Positions 26,820-37,314 are shown, counted from the stretch's first letter. The stretch is 64,000 nucleotides of DNA from Zunongwangia profunda SM-A87 (GCF_000023465.1 NC_014041.1:2610001-2674000); one strand, 5' to 3'. Program-made: numbers and translations. Notes: generated from the sequence alone by a model not told the origin.

Positions 26820-28620
26820 ATGGACAATTTAGATTACGGAATAATCGGGAATTGTAAGAGTTGTGCGCTTGTATCCAAGACAGGATCTTTAGACTGGTGT
26901 TGTTTACCAGCATTTGATTCGGCTGCTGTATTCGCAAAAATCCTAGACGAACAAAAAGGCGGTAGCTTTGAGTTTAAAGTTAGTGATGATTACAATATTT
27001 CGCAAGAATACCTTTGGGAAACTAATATTTTATCTACGGTTTTCGATAATGGTGAAGATGCTTTTCAGCTTATCGATTTTATGCCTAGATACCCAAGAGA
27101 CGACGGCTCTTATTACTCCCCACCCGATATTATTCGTTTTTTAAGACTTTTAAAGGGGAAACCTAAATTTAAAGTTATTTATAATCCCAGATTAGATTTT
27201 GCCAGAGAAGAAACTCATAACGAGAATAAAGGGAATTATATTAAAAGTTATACAGTTGAAGGCAAATACGATTCGCTTTTTTTTCTATTCCAATCTCGAT
27301 TTGGATGATATTCTTCAACAAAGGGAAATTACACTTACTGGTAATGCTTATTGTTTAATAGGCTATCATGAAAAATTGATTACTCAGTCCCTAGATCGTT
27401 CCTATTTAAAATTCCAGCGTACAAAGACTTACTGGATGAACTGGAGTGAGAAGACTACACGGTATTCTCATTACAGTAATGAAATAATGCGTAGTGCCCT
27501 GGTTTTAAAATTGCTTAGTTATAAAAAATCAGGTGCTGTACTTGCTGCAGCAACAACTTCGCTACCAGAAACGATAGGGGAGGAACGAAACTGGGATTAT
27601 CGTTTTTGTTGGATTCGTGATGCTTCAATGGTCATTAAGGTAATGGCAGGGCTTGGACACGTAAAATCTGCTCGTGAATTTTTACAGTTCATTATTGATA
27701 TCATACCAGATAAGGATGAAAAAATTCAGATTATGTACGGTATTGATGGACAAAAAGAGCTTACCGAACATATTTTGGATCATTTAAGTGGATATAAAGG
27801 ATCGTATCCGGTTAGAACAGGAAATGCTGCTTACATCCAAAAGCAAAATGATATCTACGGAATTTTGATGGAAGTAATCTATCAACAATTCCTTCAATTT
27901 GAAACTTCACTTGAAAATAGTGAAGAACTCTGGACGGTTGTTCGTGGTATCGTTATGATTGTTGAAGAAAACTGGCAAAAACCGGATAAAGGCATTTGGG
28001 AGTTACGAACCGAAGATCGCCATTTCGTATTTTCTAAATTATTATGTTGGGTAGCAGTAGATCGTGCTATAAAAATAGGGGAGGTGTTAAGAATGGGAAT
28101 TAATGATACCCATTGGAAAACCCTTCGCGCCGAGATCTATGATGATATTTATAACAATGGCTGGAATGAAGAGAAGCAGGCCTATACCCAGTCTTATGGT
28201 TCACCAGATCTTGATGCCAGTACTTTATTAATGGAATCTTACGGATTTATAGATGCTAAAGATCCTCGCTTTGTAAGTACGGTTAAGGCCACCGAGAAGG
28301 AATTATGTAACGATGGTTTAATGTACCGCTATAAAAACAAAGATGATTTTGGATTACCTTCTTCTTCCTTTACCATTTGTACATTTTGGCTAATTAATAG
28401 CCTTTATAAAATTGGGGAAGAGGAAAAATCTAAAGCACTTTTTGAACAATTACTATCTTATAGTAATCACCTTGGGTTATTTAGTGAAGATATCGATTTT
28501 AAAACCAAACGATTATTAGGGAATTTCCCACAAGCTTATTCGCATTTAGCCTTGATAGAAACGGCTGCAAACTTTAGTAAAGGGCATGCTTCTGAAGAAA
28601 ATGCATTTAGTGGCTTTTAA
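26820..28620 (+). pseudogene. glycoside hydrolase family 15 protein (glucoamylase/trehalase-like), frameshifted
   Basis: Two overlapping open frames encode one GH15 protein of about 599 aa. The first runs from ATG 26820 (MDNLDYGIIGNCKSCALV) to a stop at 27306; the second continues with YSNLDLDD to 28620. The switch lies at a T8 tract (27277-27284); removing one T joins the frames exactly. GH15 motifs in the second part are RNWDYRFCWIRDAS near 27590, GIWELRTEDRH near 28000 with the likely catalytic Glu, and GLFSEDID near 28480. No signal peptide, so cytosolic. The neighbouring trehalose synthase gene suggests trehalose or alpha-glucan hydrolysis. It could be a sequencing error, a slippage-expressed gene or a true mutant. 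Confidence 0.85.
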
Positions 28621-28718
28621 ATGTAATCTTCTTCGAGAACTAATTATCCAATGCAGGATTAGAAATTGTAAAAATTTATGATTTAAAACTGCTTTCTTTA
28701 TTAAGTTTGATGATAATA

Positions 28719-28765
28719 ATTGAAACAAAAAATCCCCATAAAATATGGGGATTTTTTGTTTCAAT
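28719..28765. terminator. strong bidirectional terminator
   Basis: A perfect 22-bp stem (28719-28740 with 28744-28765) and a 3-base loop with A/T-run flanks, between the convergent GH15 and MscS genes. Confidence 0.94.
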
Positions 28766-28768
28766 TTT

Positions 28769-29875
28769 TTATTGCGTAGTGTTTGAAGGATTTTTTTCGG
28801 GAAAAATGCTTTCTGAAGGATTTTGATCCTGTTGTGGTAATACCACGCGGGTTTTCGGTAAACTGTGCGGATAGTTTTCGCGAATAAAATCAATAATTTT
28901 TTCACGAATATAAACCCTAAGATCCCAGGCAGTAGGGGAATCTTTTGCACTGACCAATATTCTTATTTGCACCGATTTTTCAGTAGCATCAGTTACCTGC
29001 AACACATTTACCTGCTTATCCCAAAGTGGTGAACCTTCTAAAAGTCGGGTTAGTTCAGCTCTAATAGCGTCAAAAGAAACATCGTAATCGGTATATAGAA
29101 AAACGGTGCCCATGATATCAGCCGATTTTCTTGTCCAGTTCTGAAAGGTATTTTCAATAAAATAGGTTGAGGGCACTACTAACCTTCTTTTATCCCAAAT
29201 TTTTACAACTACATAAGTTAAGGTAATTTCTTCAATCCAGCCCCATTCACCTTCTACAATAACAGCATCCTGTAAACGAATGGGCTGTGTAATGGCAATC
29301 TGTATTCCCGCCAGTAGCGTACCTATAGCTTTTTGGGCTGCTAAACCAAGGATAATCCCGGCAATTCCGGCTGAAGTAAGTAAGCTTAAACCAACTTGCC
29401 GAATACTATCAAAACTCATTAAAGAAATACCTATTGCCAATATTATTAGAATAAAGATCACTATGTTTTCAAGAATCGTAAACTGGGTATAGACCTTTCT
29501 CGCTTTAAGGTTATCGTCAGTATTTACATCATATTTTTTTAAAAGACGTTCTTTAAAGACCTTTAGAAAAACAATCAAAAACCAGGTAAAGCTTATTATA
29601 ATTCCAATAGTACTGGAATGTTTTATAAGTCTAATTAATTCCTTATTGGAAAATACATCTTCAAGAAGACAAAGCTTAAGGAATAAAGAGAGCAAAAATA
29701 TAAGTAAGGGAATTCTGATCCGGCCCGCAAGGTTAACTGGAAGTATATTTTTAGGATCTTTTCCAATTTTTTTAATGATAAAAAAAGCAATAACAAATAC
29801 AACGACTACTGCTAAAATTCCTACGATTAAATACGAAGTGTTCAATGCTTCGTCGTTTAGTATGTTTTGGGTCAT
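28769..29875 (-). CDS. MscS family mechanosensitive ion channel (short form)
   Basis: A protein of 368 aa. Hydrophobic helices lie near residues 15-35, 50-70, 85-107 and 130-150, followed by the pore helix region (GLSLLTSAGIAGIILGLAAQKAIGTL, about 167-192) and the MscS beta-domain (LQDAVIVEGEWGWIEEITLTYVVVKIWDKRRLVVP, about 201-235). It releases solutes on hypo-osmotic shock through the inner membrane. It follows a second MscS gene by about 105 bp on the same strand. The pair next to trehalose genes suggests osmoadaptation. Confidence 0.95.
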   Translation of the reverse strand: MTQNILNDEALNTSYLIVGILAVVVVFVIAFFIIKKIGKDPKNILPVNLAGRIRIPLLIFLLSLFLKLCLLEDVFSNKELIRLIKHSSTIGIIISFTWFLIVFLKVFKERLLKKYDVNTDDNLKARKVYTQFTILENIVIFILIILAIGISLMSFDSIRQVGLSLLTSAGIAGIILGLAAQKAIGTLLAGIQIAITQPIRLQDAVIVEGEWGWIEEITLTYVVVKIWDKRRLVVPSTYFIENTFQNWTRKSADIMGTVFLYTDYDVSFDAIRAELTRLLEGSPLWDKQVNVLQVTDATEKSVQIRILVSAKDSPTAWDLRVYIREKIIDFIRENYPHSLPKTRVVLPQQDQNPSESIFPEKNPSNTTQ

Positions 29876-29980
29876 TTTTCTGGATTTTGTTCTTAATTTA
29901 TATAAAATCCATTTAAATACTTTTATACTTAAAACTATTTTAACTGAAAAGGTTTTCGTATTCCGAAGGCTGTTTTAGAA

Positions 29981-31747
29981 TTATTGCTTAGAGTTATGAG
30001 AAGGAAATTCCTGAACTCTTACTCTTGAAGTCGCTAAGAATTGGCCATCTTCTAAACTACTTATATAACTTACCAGTTCTTCCCTAAGTTCACAATGTAG
30101 GTCCCAAGCCTCTATAGCATCCTTGGCACTACAAAGAAATCTTATTTGTATAGATTTTTCAGTTGTATCAACTACCTGCACCACCGGTGGTTTTTTCTCA
30201 TCCCAGCTTTCTTTGGTTTCAAGAATTTCTTTAAATTTTTTTCTAACTTTTTTTACATCGATCCTATAATCAGCGTAAATACTTATAGGGCGTATTTGGT
30301 GAGCTGATGTCATAGACCAGTTTTCAAAACTATTCGAGATCACCTGTTTTAAAGGAACGACAATGCGGCGCCAATCCCAGGTTCTTACCACCATATAAGT
30401 AAAGCGAATATCTTCTACATAGCCCCAGTTATCATCGATGATAACGGTATCTCCAATCCGGGCAGGTTTTGTAATGGCAATTTGTATTCCGGCAATAATA
30501 TTTCCTAAGGTACTTTGAGCGGCAATACCAAGAATCACCGTGGCAACCCCAGCTGAAGCCATTAAGGAAATGCCTAATTTTTCAAGAGATCTAAATTGTG
30601 ATAAGATCACAGAAGCACCAAATATAATCACGATAAAAGTAACTATTCTTCTGGCCACAGATATGTAAGTTAGCATTTTTCTGGCTTCAGAATTTTCTTC
30701 CATAGTGGTATCCCCAATCTTATTTTCTGCGACATACAGCATAAAAGAATCAACCATTCTCATAAAAAACCAGGTAACTGAACCAATAACCACAATTAAA
30801 AGTATAGCATAGAGGGTAGTTGCAAAGGATCCGGCAAACGAAATTAGATTATTCAATAAGAGATAAAATGATAAAACACCAATCGCTACGCCCGCCGGAG
30901 TGGTTAGTTTATCTGAGATATTTTGGATCCATCTTTTTTTAGATTTATTTAGAAATTTTTTAAGGTAAAAGGAAAAAAGTTTTCCAATGTAATAGCAAAG
31001 TAATATGAGCAGTAATGCCCCCACAAACTTCCAAACAGGCATGTTCCATAATTTTATTCTGGCCCAACCGGGCATCATTCTATCTAACTTTCTAGGACCA
31101 TATACCTTATAAAGTGCATCGATATTTTCTACAGTATTGGGGGAGATCAACCAAAATGCACCATAATCTTTATATTTTACCCGTTGCAGTCTGAGCACGT
31201 AATCTATGCCATCTAATTCAACTTCACCAAAGACAATACTTCTACGAGGATTTCCTGCTACAGCTTTATTTGTACTGGTTTGTATATCGATCTGTCCATC
31301 AGGTCTATCGGGTAGATCATCCCAGTTTAGCTTTACTCGTTGATTGATTACAAAATAAAGTTTCTCTGCTAGAAGCGCCGCATCTTTATGGGATAGATTC
31401 GAAGGTAATAGATTTAAGTTTAAAGCATATGCTGCCTTTTTATAATCATTTTCCCTTGAGCTTACGATAAAGTATTCTAATGTTGCCTGAGGTGTCTGGA
31501 AATTTACGTTATTGGGAGGTAAACCAATACTTTTATTCACTCGATTTAAAACATAATAGGCTTCATTATATTCTTTAATGGCATTGCTTTTAAAGTCTCC
31601 TTTCTTTTTAATCGTTGGAGTTTTACTGGGCAAGCCTGTACCAGATTTTTGCGAGGTAGAATCTTGTGATTGCTGAGCGTTAAGCAATTTACAATTTAGA
31701 AAGAAGAATAATAGAAAACAGAACAGCGTTGAATAGTTTTTTCTCAT
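29981..31747 (-). CDS. MscS family mechanosensitive ion channel (long form)
   Basis: A protein of 588 aa with a signal peptide (about 1-24), a periplasmic N-terminal domain (about 25-235), several membrane helices (about 237-400) and the MscS core with LGISLMASAGVATVILGIAAQSTLGN and ARIGDTVIIDDNWGYVEDIRFTYMVVRTWDWRRIVVP. The N-terminal extracytoplasmic domain sets it apart from the short paralogue downstream. It is the upstream gene of a two-channel unit. Function is pressure-relief ion and solute efflux; confidence in family is high. Confidence 0.95.
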   Translation of the reverse strand: MRKNYSTLFCFLLFFFLNCKLLNAQQSQDSTSQKSGTGLPSKTPTIKKKGDFKSNAIKEYNEAYYVLNRVNKSIGLPPNNVNFQTPQATLEYFIVSSRENDYKKAAYALNLNLLPSNLSHKDAALLAEKLYFVINQRVKLNWDDLPDRPDGQIDIQTSTNKAVAGNPRRSIVFGEVELDGIDYVLRLQRVKYKDYGAFWLISPNTVENIDALYKVYGPRKLDRMMPGWARIKLWNMPVWKFVGALLLILLCYYIGKLFSFYLKKFLNKSKKRWIQNISDKLTTPAGVAIGVLSFYLLLNNLISFAGSFATTLYAILLIVVIGSVTWFFMRMVDSFMLYVAENKIGDTTMEENSEARKMLTYISVARRIVTFIVIIFGASVILSQFRSLEKLGISLMASAGVATVILGIAAQSTLGNIIAGIQIAITKPARIGDTVIIDDNWGYVEDIRFTYMVVRTWDWRRIVVPLKQVISNSFENWSMTSAHQIRPISIYADYRIDVKKVRKKFKEILETKESWDEKKPPVVQVVDTTEKSIQIRFLCSAKDAIEAWDLHCELREELVSYISSLEDGQFLATSRVRVQEFPSHNSKQ

Positions 31748-31884
31748 ACCTTACAATTTACAGGGTTTTTAGCAAAAAATTATTAGAGCTTTGTTAAAGC
31801 TATATGAGTTTAATTTCAATCATAATTTTTAATAACTATAGTGCAACCATTGTTATAGAAGAACATCTACTAATAAACTAATCA

Positions 31885-32394
31885 ATGTATATGATGAAAT
31901 ATTTATTACTATTTATTTGTACAATTTCGCTTCAGTCATGTATCTACTGGGGTAGTGATGACGAAATGATGCATGGTAGCAGATATACCCCAATTACACA
32001 AACAAGACAAACTTTTGAGAGCACAATTGAGCGTAAATCAGCTAGACCGGTTAGTAATGCCGGAAAAATTTATGTGAAAGATCAATTTCTATTTATTAAT
32101 GAAAAGGAGGAAGGTTTTCATATTTACAATAACCAAGATCCCGAAAATCCAGAAGCGATTTCATTTTTAAAAGTTCCCGGAGCGACAGATTTAGCGATAC
32201 GCGGGAATACTATATTTGTTCATCATTATGTAGATCTACTTTCCATAGAATTGAATTTAAACACGAATGAAATTCTTACTATGACTAGGATTCCCGATGT
32301 TTTCCCTCAGCTGAATTCGCCAGACGGTTATGAAGCAGCGTATTTTGATATTCCTGCAGATCAAATAATTGTTGGCTATCAACCTAAAAATTAA
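31885..32394 (+). CDS. lipoprotein with LVIVD-like repeat
   Basis: A protein of 169 aa with a lipoprotein signal (Cys19 in LQSCIYW). The segment FINEKEEGFHIYNNQDPENPEAISFLKVPGA resembles one LVIVD beta-propeller repeat, too few for a whole propeller. The next gene starts 3 bp after its stop and encodes a longer LVIVD protein, so the pair is one operon and the products may act together. No enzymatic motif. Confidence 0.72.
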   Translation: MYMMKYLLLFICTISLQSCIYWGSDDEMMHGSRYTPITQTRQTFESTIERKSARPVSNAGKIYVKDQFLFINEKEEGFHIYNNQDPENPEAISFLKVPGATDLAIRGNTIFVHHYVDLLSIELNLNTNEILTMTRIPDVFPQLNSPDGYEAAYFDIPADQIIVGYQPKN

Positions 32395-32397
32395 ACG

Positions 32398-33132
32398 ATG
32401 AAAAAAATTGTAATTATTGTATTGGTAGTTTTGCTGAGTGCTTGCAGCTCAGATAGTAGTGATACGGGAAATATTACTGATGGCCAAGGGGGGAGTTTAG
32501 CTCGTTTTACTCTTTCCGGAAATTATTTATATACCGTTGGAGATCAATCTTTAAGTGTATTTGATGTTTCAAATACTGAAAATCCTGTTTTTAAAGGTGA
32601 CACCTATATAGGTTTTGATATTGAAACTTTATTTGGACTTGGTGATAAACTTTTTGTGGGAAGCCGACTAGGAATGTACATTTATGATATTTCTTCTCCC
32701 GAAAATCCATTGCGATTGGCAGAAGTAAGCCACATTAGAAGCTGTGATCCTGTAGTTTCTTCAGGTGATTATACCTATGTAACCTTGCATACCAATTCTT
32801 CCTGCCAGGGAAACATCAACCAGTTAGAGATTTATAATACTGAAAACCCGCTTTATCCTGAATTATTAACGACCGTACCAATGAATCAGCCTATAGGTTT
32901 AGGTTTATATAATCATTACTTACTGGTAACCGATTTAGATATAGTGCGGGTCTTAGATGTATCTGAACCTCAATATCCAAAATTTGTGTCATTTATTCCT
33001 GTGAAAGGTTTTGATGTGATTATTAGGGGGGACGAATTATTTGTGATTGGAGACGAAAACCTTACACAATTTGAGCTTTCTATTGGGGAGGATGAATTGA
33101 TTTATACGGAAACAGGTAGTATTGAATTTTAG
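32398..33132 (+). CDS. LVIVD repeat beta-propeller lipoprotein
   Basis: A protein of 244 aa with a lipoprotein signal (Cys16 in LLSACSSDS). At least four LVIVD-type repeats are seen, such as LSVFDVSNTENPVFKG, MYIYDISSPENPLRLAE, LEIYNTENPLYPELL and VRVLDVSEPQYPKFVS. Such repeats build a beta-propeller at the cell surface. Directly downstream of the other LVIVD-like gene with 3-bp spacing, hence coupled. No binding partner can be inferred from sequence. Confidence 0.8.
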   Translation: MKKIVIIVLVVLLSACSSDSSDTGNITDGQGGSLARFTLSGNYLYTVGDQSLSVFDVSNTENPVFKGDTYIGFDIETLFGLGDKLFVGSRLGMYIYDISSPENPLRLAEVSHIRSCDPVVSSGDYTYVTLHTNSSCQGNINQLEIYNTENPLYPELLTTVPMNQPIGLGLYNHYLLVTDLDIVRVLDVSEPQYPKFVSFIPVKGFDVIIRGDELFVIGDENLTQFELSIGEDELIYTETGSIEF

Positions 33133-33207
33133 TCTTCCACTTTATATTGGTTCTATAAAAACCTTTTTTTTATGAGTAAATTTGAAGCTTAAAATTTTTA
33201 AAATTGA

Positions 33208-34119
33208 ATGAAAATGAAAAAATACCTTTTAATTCTTAGCGTATGTAGCCTTCATCTGCTTACGGTGAGTTGTGAAAAACATACATCTCCTGTGAAAGAT
33301 GGAGCAAAACCGGAACTGATTTCTGATGAGTTTATATTTACCGAAGGCCCGGCTTCTGATAAGGAGGGAAATGTATATTTTACCGATCAGCCTAATAATC
33401 AAATTTTAAAGTGGGACGCAAAAAGTAATTCCATTTCAGTTTATATGAAAGATGCAGGTCGTTCTAACGGAATGTATTTTGACGATGATCAAAATTTGTG
33501 GACCTGTGCCGATGAAAATTTTCAGCTATGGAAGATAAGTCCAGATAAAGAAGTAAGCGTTGTTTTAGACGGTCACGAAAACAAAGCATTTAATGGTCCT
33601 AATGATTTATGGATGGATGAAAAGGGCGGTTTTTACTTTACAGATCCTTACTATCAAAGAGAATATTGGGAAAGAAAATCTCCTGAGATGGAGAAAAGAA
33701 AAGTGTATTACCTGAGTCCAGATCATAAAACCGTAACACCCGTAGCAGAAGGTTTTGTACTTCCAAACGGAATTATAGGTTCTTCTAAAGATCAGGTTTT
33801 ATATGTTTCAGATGTTTCAAAAGAAAAAGTGTATAAGTATCAAATACAGGATAATGGTACACTAACCGATAAAGAGCTTTTTGCTGATATGGGCTCTGAT
33901 GGAATGACCTTAGATAATGAAGGAAATCTATACGTTACCGGCGATGGAGTTGTTGTTTTTGATAAAGAAGGCAATAAAATAGATCATATTCAAATTGATA
34001 AAGATTGGACAGGTAATGTTACTTTTGGTGGAGCCAATGAAGATATTTTGTTTATTACCGCTTCCGATGCGGTTTATAAACTTCCAATGAAAACTCACGG
34101 GATTCGATGGAATCATTAA
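33208..34119 (+). CDS. SMP-30/gluconolactonase/LRE family lipoprotein
   Basis: A protein of 303 aa with a lipoprotein signal (Cys22 in LTVSCEK). It has the SMP-30 beta-propeller features FTEGPASDKEGNVYFTDQ near residues 45-62, NGPNDLWMDEKGGFYFTDP near 130-148, and LPNGIIGSSKDQVLYVSD near 185-202. These Asn/Asp/Glu loops hold the catalytic divalent metal. It likely hydrolyses a sugar lactone in the periplasm. It lies 75 bp after the LVIVD genes and may have its own promoter. A perfect terminator follows. Confidence 0.93.
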   Translation: MKMKKYLLILSVCSLHLLTVSCEKHTSPVKDGAKPELISDEFIFTEGPASDKEGNVYFTDQPNNQILKWDAKSNSISVYMKDAGRSNGMYFDDDQNLWTCADENFQLWKISPDKEVSVVLDGHENKAFNGPNDLWMDEKGGFYFTDPYYQREYWERKSPEMEKRKVYYLSPDHKTVTPVAEGFVLPNGIIGSSKDQVLYVSDVSKEKVYKYQIQDNGTLTDKELFADMGSDGMTLDNEGNLYVTGDGVVVFDKEGNKIDHIQIDKDWTGNVTFGGANEDILFITASDAVYKLPMKTHGIRWNH

Positions 34120-34127
34120 TATTAAAT

Positions 34128-34157
34128 AAAAAGAGCTGCCAATTGGCAGCTCTTTTT
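34128..34157. terminator. bidirectional terminator between the SMP-30 and acyl-CoA dehydrogenase genes
   Basis: A perfect 13-bp stem (34128-34140 with 34145-34157) with AATT loop and A5/T5 flanks, 8 bp after one stop and 34 bp from the convergent one. Confidence 0.93.
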
Positions 34158-34190
34158 CAATTTAAAAATCAAACTTAACTAAACCTCAAC

Positions 34191-35999
34191 TTAAAAACAA
34201 TACTTATTTTCTGCGATTAATTTATCGGCAATTTCAGTTCTTAATTTGACGACGTTCGGGAAATTATCGTATTTCGTGAAACGCTTTAATCCCATTAACA
34301 TCATTCGTAATTCGTCTCCTTCAGCGAAAGAAATAATTCCTTCTTTGGCTTTGGCGTTGATTTTTTCAACGGCATTATAAAGGTAAAGCTGAGACATTGC
34401 TATTTGTTCTTTTTGGGTATCTTCCCCAAAACGTTTCGCGTTCTTTTCGGTTCTTAAAATAGCCGATTCTGCCATATATACTTCAATTAGAATATCTGAA
34501 GCAGCCAATAATAATTGCTGATGTTCTTCTAGCTGTGGTCCAAATTTCTGAACAGCACTACCGGCAACCATTAAGAATACTTTTTTCAGCTTTTTGATCA
34601 TTTCTTTTTCTTCCGCAAATAATTCAGAATAATCAGGTTTATCGAAAGATGGAATTCCCATTAATTCTTCTCCTACCGCTTGTGCAGGTCCTAAAAGATC
34701 TACGTGACCTTTCATCGCTTTTTTCACGAGCATTCCTACCGAAAGCATTCGGTTAATTTCATTGGTGCCTTCATAGATTCTTGAAATACGAGCGTCTCTC
34801 CAAGCCGCTTCCATAGGGGTGTCGGCAGAGAATCCCATTCCACCAAAAATCTGAATTCCTTCATCGGAGCAATGCTGAATATCTTCAGAACAGGCTACTT
34901 TTAAAATAGAACATTCAATTGCATATTCTTCTACTCCTTTTAATTCGGCTTCAGAATGAGAATTTCCACTTTCCATACGAAGGTGAATTCGGTCTTCTAT
35001 ATTTTTAGCCGCTCTGTAGGAAGCTGATTCGCCTACATAAGCAGAAGTTGCCATTTCGGCTAGTTTTTGTTTAATCGCTCCAAATTGTGCAATGGGTGTT
35101 TTAAACTGAACTCTTTCATTAGCATACTTGACGGCATTTTCGGTTACCCGACGTTGTGCATCTAAACAAGCCGCTGCCAGTTTAATTCTACCTACGTTTA
35201 AGGCATTCATCGCGATTTTAAAACCTTCACCGCGATCCGCTAACATATTTTCTACCGGAACTTTGGTTTCATTAAAGAATACCTGACGGGTAGAGGAGGA
35301 GTGAATCCCTAATTTCTTTTCTTCTTCCCCAAAGGAGATTCCGTTTTCTTTATCGTTTTCTACGATAAATCCGGTGATGTTTTTATCATCTTCAATACGT
35401 GCAAAAACGATGAACACATTCGCAAAACCGGCATTTGAAATCCACATTTTTTGTCCGCTGATGCTGTAATATTTTTCATCATCAGAAAGCACGGCTTTTG
35501 TTTTCCCTGAATTGGCATCACTACCTGCGCCCGGTTCAGTTAAACAATATGCACCAAACCATTCTCCGGTGGCTAATTTTGGGACATATTTTTTCTTTTG
35601 CTCTTCGGTACCATACAATGTGATCGGCATTGTACCAATCCCGGTATGTGCTCCAAAAGCGGTAGCGATCGATCCGGTAGCTCCCGAGATATAATCGCAA
35701 ACCAGCATTGTAGAAACAAATCCCATACCTAATCCATCATATTCTTCGGGTACGGCAACACCAAGAAAACCAAGTTCTCCGGCTTTTTGCATAATTTCTT
35801 CCGTAAGTGCGTAATCTTTTTTCTCGAATCTTTCCTTATGTGGAACGATTTCACGATCTACAAATTCTTTTACAGAATCACGCATCATCTTTTGCTCGTC
35901 GTTAAAATCTTCAGGAGTAAAAACATCGTCGCAGCTGGTTGCTTTTACTAAGAATTGACCACCGCGTAATATATCTTTTTGTTCAGTTGTATCACTCAT
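34191..35999 (-). CDS. acyl-CoA dehydrogenase (FadE-like)
   Basis: A protein of 602 aa. Acyl-CoA dehydrogenase signatures are YCLTEPGAGSDANS and KMWISNAG (about 150-190) and the C-terminal FAD/catalytic region with QIFGGMGFSADTPMEAAWRDARISRIYEGTNEI (about 380-412). The extra C-terminal 180 residues are a feature of the long ACAD group seen in Bacteroidetes. It catalyses the first step of beta-oxidation with FAD. It is the last gene of the marR-HCDH/ECH-thiolase-ACAD operon, comparable in content to the fadNAE operon of Bacillus subtilis. Confidence 0.95.
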   Translation of the reverse strand: MSDTTEQKDILRGGQFLVKATSCDDVFTPEDFNDEQKMMRDSVKEFVDREIVPHKERFEKKDYALTEEIMQKAGELGFLGVAVPEEYDGLGMGFVSTMLVCDYISGATGSIATAFGAHTGIGTMPITLYGTEEQKKKYVPKLATGEWFGAYCLTEPGAGSDANSGKTKAVLSDDEKYYSISGQKMWISNAGFANVFIVFARIEDDKNITGFIVENDKENGISFGEEEKKLGIHSSSTRQVFFNETKVPVENMLADRGEGFKIAMNALNVGRIKLAAACLDAQRRVTENAVKYANERVQFKTPIAQFGAIKQKLAEMATSAYVGESASYRAAKNIEDRIHLRMESGNSHSEAELKGVEEYAIECSILKVACSEDIQHCSDEGIQIFGGMGFSADTPMEAAWRDARISRIYEGTNEINRMLSVGMLVKKAMKGHVDLLGPAQAVGEELMGIPSFDKPDYSELFAEEKEMIKKLKKVFLMVAGSAVQKFGPQLEEHQQLLLAASDILIEVYMAESAILRTEKNAKRFGEDTQKEQIAMSQLYLYNAVEKINAKAKEGIISFAEGDELRMMLMGLKRFTKYDNFPNVVKLRTEIADKLIAENKYCF

Positions 36000-36000
36000 T

Positions 36001-36124
36001 TTAATCCCCCTATCCCCCGAAGGGGGGAACTACCTATTGGAGGTTATAGGTTTTTATATTAAACATTTTGTTAGTTCTCAATTTAAATTCCTCCCCTTAG
36101 GGGAGGTTAGGTGTTGGGGATTAG
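36001..36124. repeat. palindromic repeat pair in the thiolase/ACAD spacer
   Basis: Two G/C-box hairpins (CCCCC-GAA-GGGGG at 36014-36026; CCTCCCC-TTA-GGGGAGG at 36090-36106) are framed by an 8-bp inverted repeat TAATCCCC/GGGGATTA (36002-36009 and 36117-36124). The same layout recurs at 37315-37414. They look like a dispersed intergenic palindromic element, unlike the AT-rich surroundings. Confidence 0.8.
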
Positions 36125-37308
36125 AATACCTCATAAACTCCCGCAGCACCTTGTCCGGTTCCTACGCACATCGTGACCATGGCGTATTTATTGTTAAGCT
36201 TGCGTTTACGCATTTCATCAAAAATCTGAACAGATAGTTTAGCTCCGGTACAACCCAGTGGATGACCCATAGAAATCGCACCGCCGTTTACATTCACGAT
36301 ATCTTTGTTTAATCCTAATTCACGGATGACCGCTAGTGACTGAGAAGCAAAGGCTTCGTTCAATTCGATTAATGAAATATCATCTTGTTTTAACCCAGCT
36401 TGTTTGATGGCTTTGGGAATTGCTTTAACCGGTCCAACTCCCATAATTCTTGGCTCTACACCAACCGCGGTATAACTCACCATTCGGGCAATGGGTTCAA
36501 GGTTGAGTTCTTTTACCATTTCTTCGCTCATCACCATTACAAAAGCAGCGCCATCACTCATTTGTGAAGAGTTTCCGGCAGTTACACTTCCACCTTCTGC
36601 AAATACAGGTCGAAGTTTATTCAATACGGCTTCAGAAGTATCTTTACGTGGTCCTTCATCTTTAGTTACGGTATAGCTTTTGGTTTTCTTTTTTCCGTCG
36701 CCATCTACATAAGTCTGATCTATGGTAATGGGAACAATTTGATCTTGAAAACGATCTTCTGCCTGTGCTTTTATGGCTTTTTGGTGAGAATTGTAGGCAA
36801 ACTCATCCTGGTCTTCCCGAGAAACTTTGTACTGATTAGCCACCGCTTCGGCAGTTAATCCCATGCCCCAGTAATAATCTTCGTGCCCTTCTTTTGCCAG
36901 TTTATAATCGGGAACCGGTTTGTAACCTCCCATTGGGATGTAGCTCATACTCTCGGCACCACCGGCGATGATACAATCTGCCATTCCACTTTGAATTTTA
37001 GCGGAAGCAATAGCGATGGTTTCCAAGCCTGAAGCGCAATAGCGGTTTACCGTCATTCCGGCTACGTCTTCGGTTTTTAATCCCATTAAAGAGATTAACC
37101 GACCTACGTTTAAGCCTTGCTCTGCTTCGGGCATTGCATTTCCTACGATCACATCGTCGATACGATTTTTGTCAAATTCCGGAAGTTTGTCCATCATATA
37201 TTCGATGGTTTCCGCTGCCAGTTCATCTGGTCTTTTAAATCTGAACACACCTCGGGGTGCTTTCCCCACTGCGGTTCTGTATGCTTTTACTATGTATGCT
37301 GTTTTCAT
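36121..37308 (-). CDS. acetyl-CoA C-acyltransferase (thiolase, FadA-like)
   Basis: A protein of 395 aa starting at ATG 37308 ([16 protein letters not shown]). A longer frame to 37347 would add 13 residues encoded by the palindromic repeat, so it was rejected. The nucleophile Cys91 lies in NRYCASGLE; the C-terminal motifs [23 protein letters not shown] and [14 protein letters not shown] hold the other active-site His and Cys. It cleaves 3-ketoacyl-CoA to acetyl-CoA in the last step of beta-oxidation. The operon partner HCDH/ECH is directly upstream; palindromic repeats flank the gene on both sides. Confidence 0.96.
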   Translation of the reverse strand: MKTAYIVKAYRTAVGKAPRGVFRFKRPDELAAETIEYMMDKLPEFDKNRIDDVIVGNAMPEAEQGLNVGRLISLMGLKTEDVAGMTVNRYCASGLETIAIASAKIQSGMADCIIAGGAESMSYIPMGGYKPVPDYKLAKEGHEDYYWGMGLTAEAVANQYKVSREDQDEFAYNSHQKAIKAQAEDRFQDQIVPITIDQTYVDGDGKKKTKSYTVTKDEGPRKDTSEAVLNKLRPVFAEGGSVTAGNSSQMSDGAAFVMVMSEEMVKELNLEPIARMVSYTAVGVEPRIMGVGPVKAIPKAIKQAGLKQDDISLIELNEAFASQSLAVIRELGLNKDIVNVNGGAISMGHPLGCTGAKLSVQIFDEMRKRKLNNKYAMVTMCVGTGQGAAGVYEVF

Positions 37309-37314
37309 ATATTT

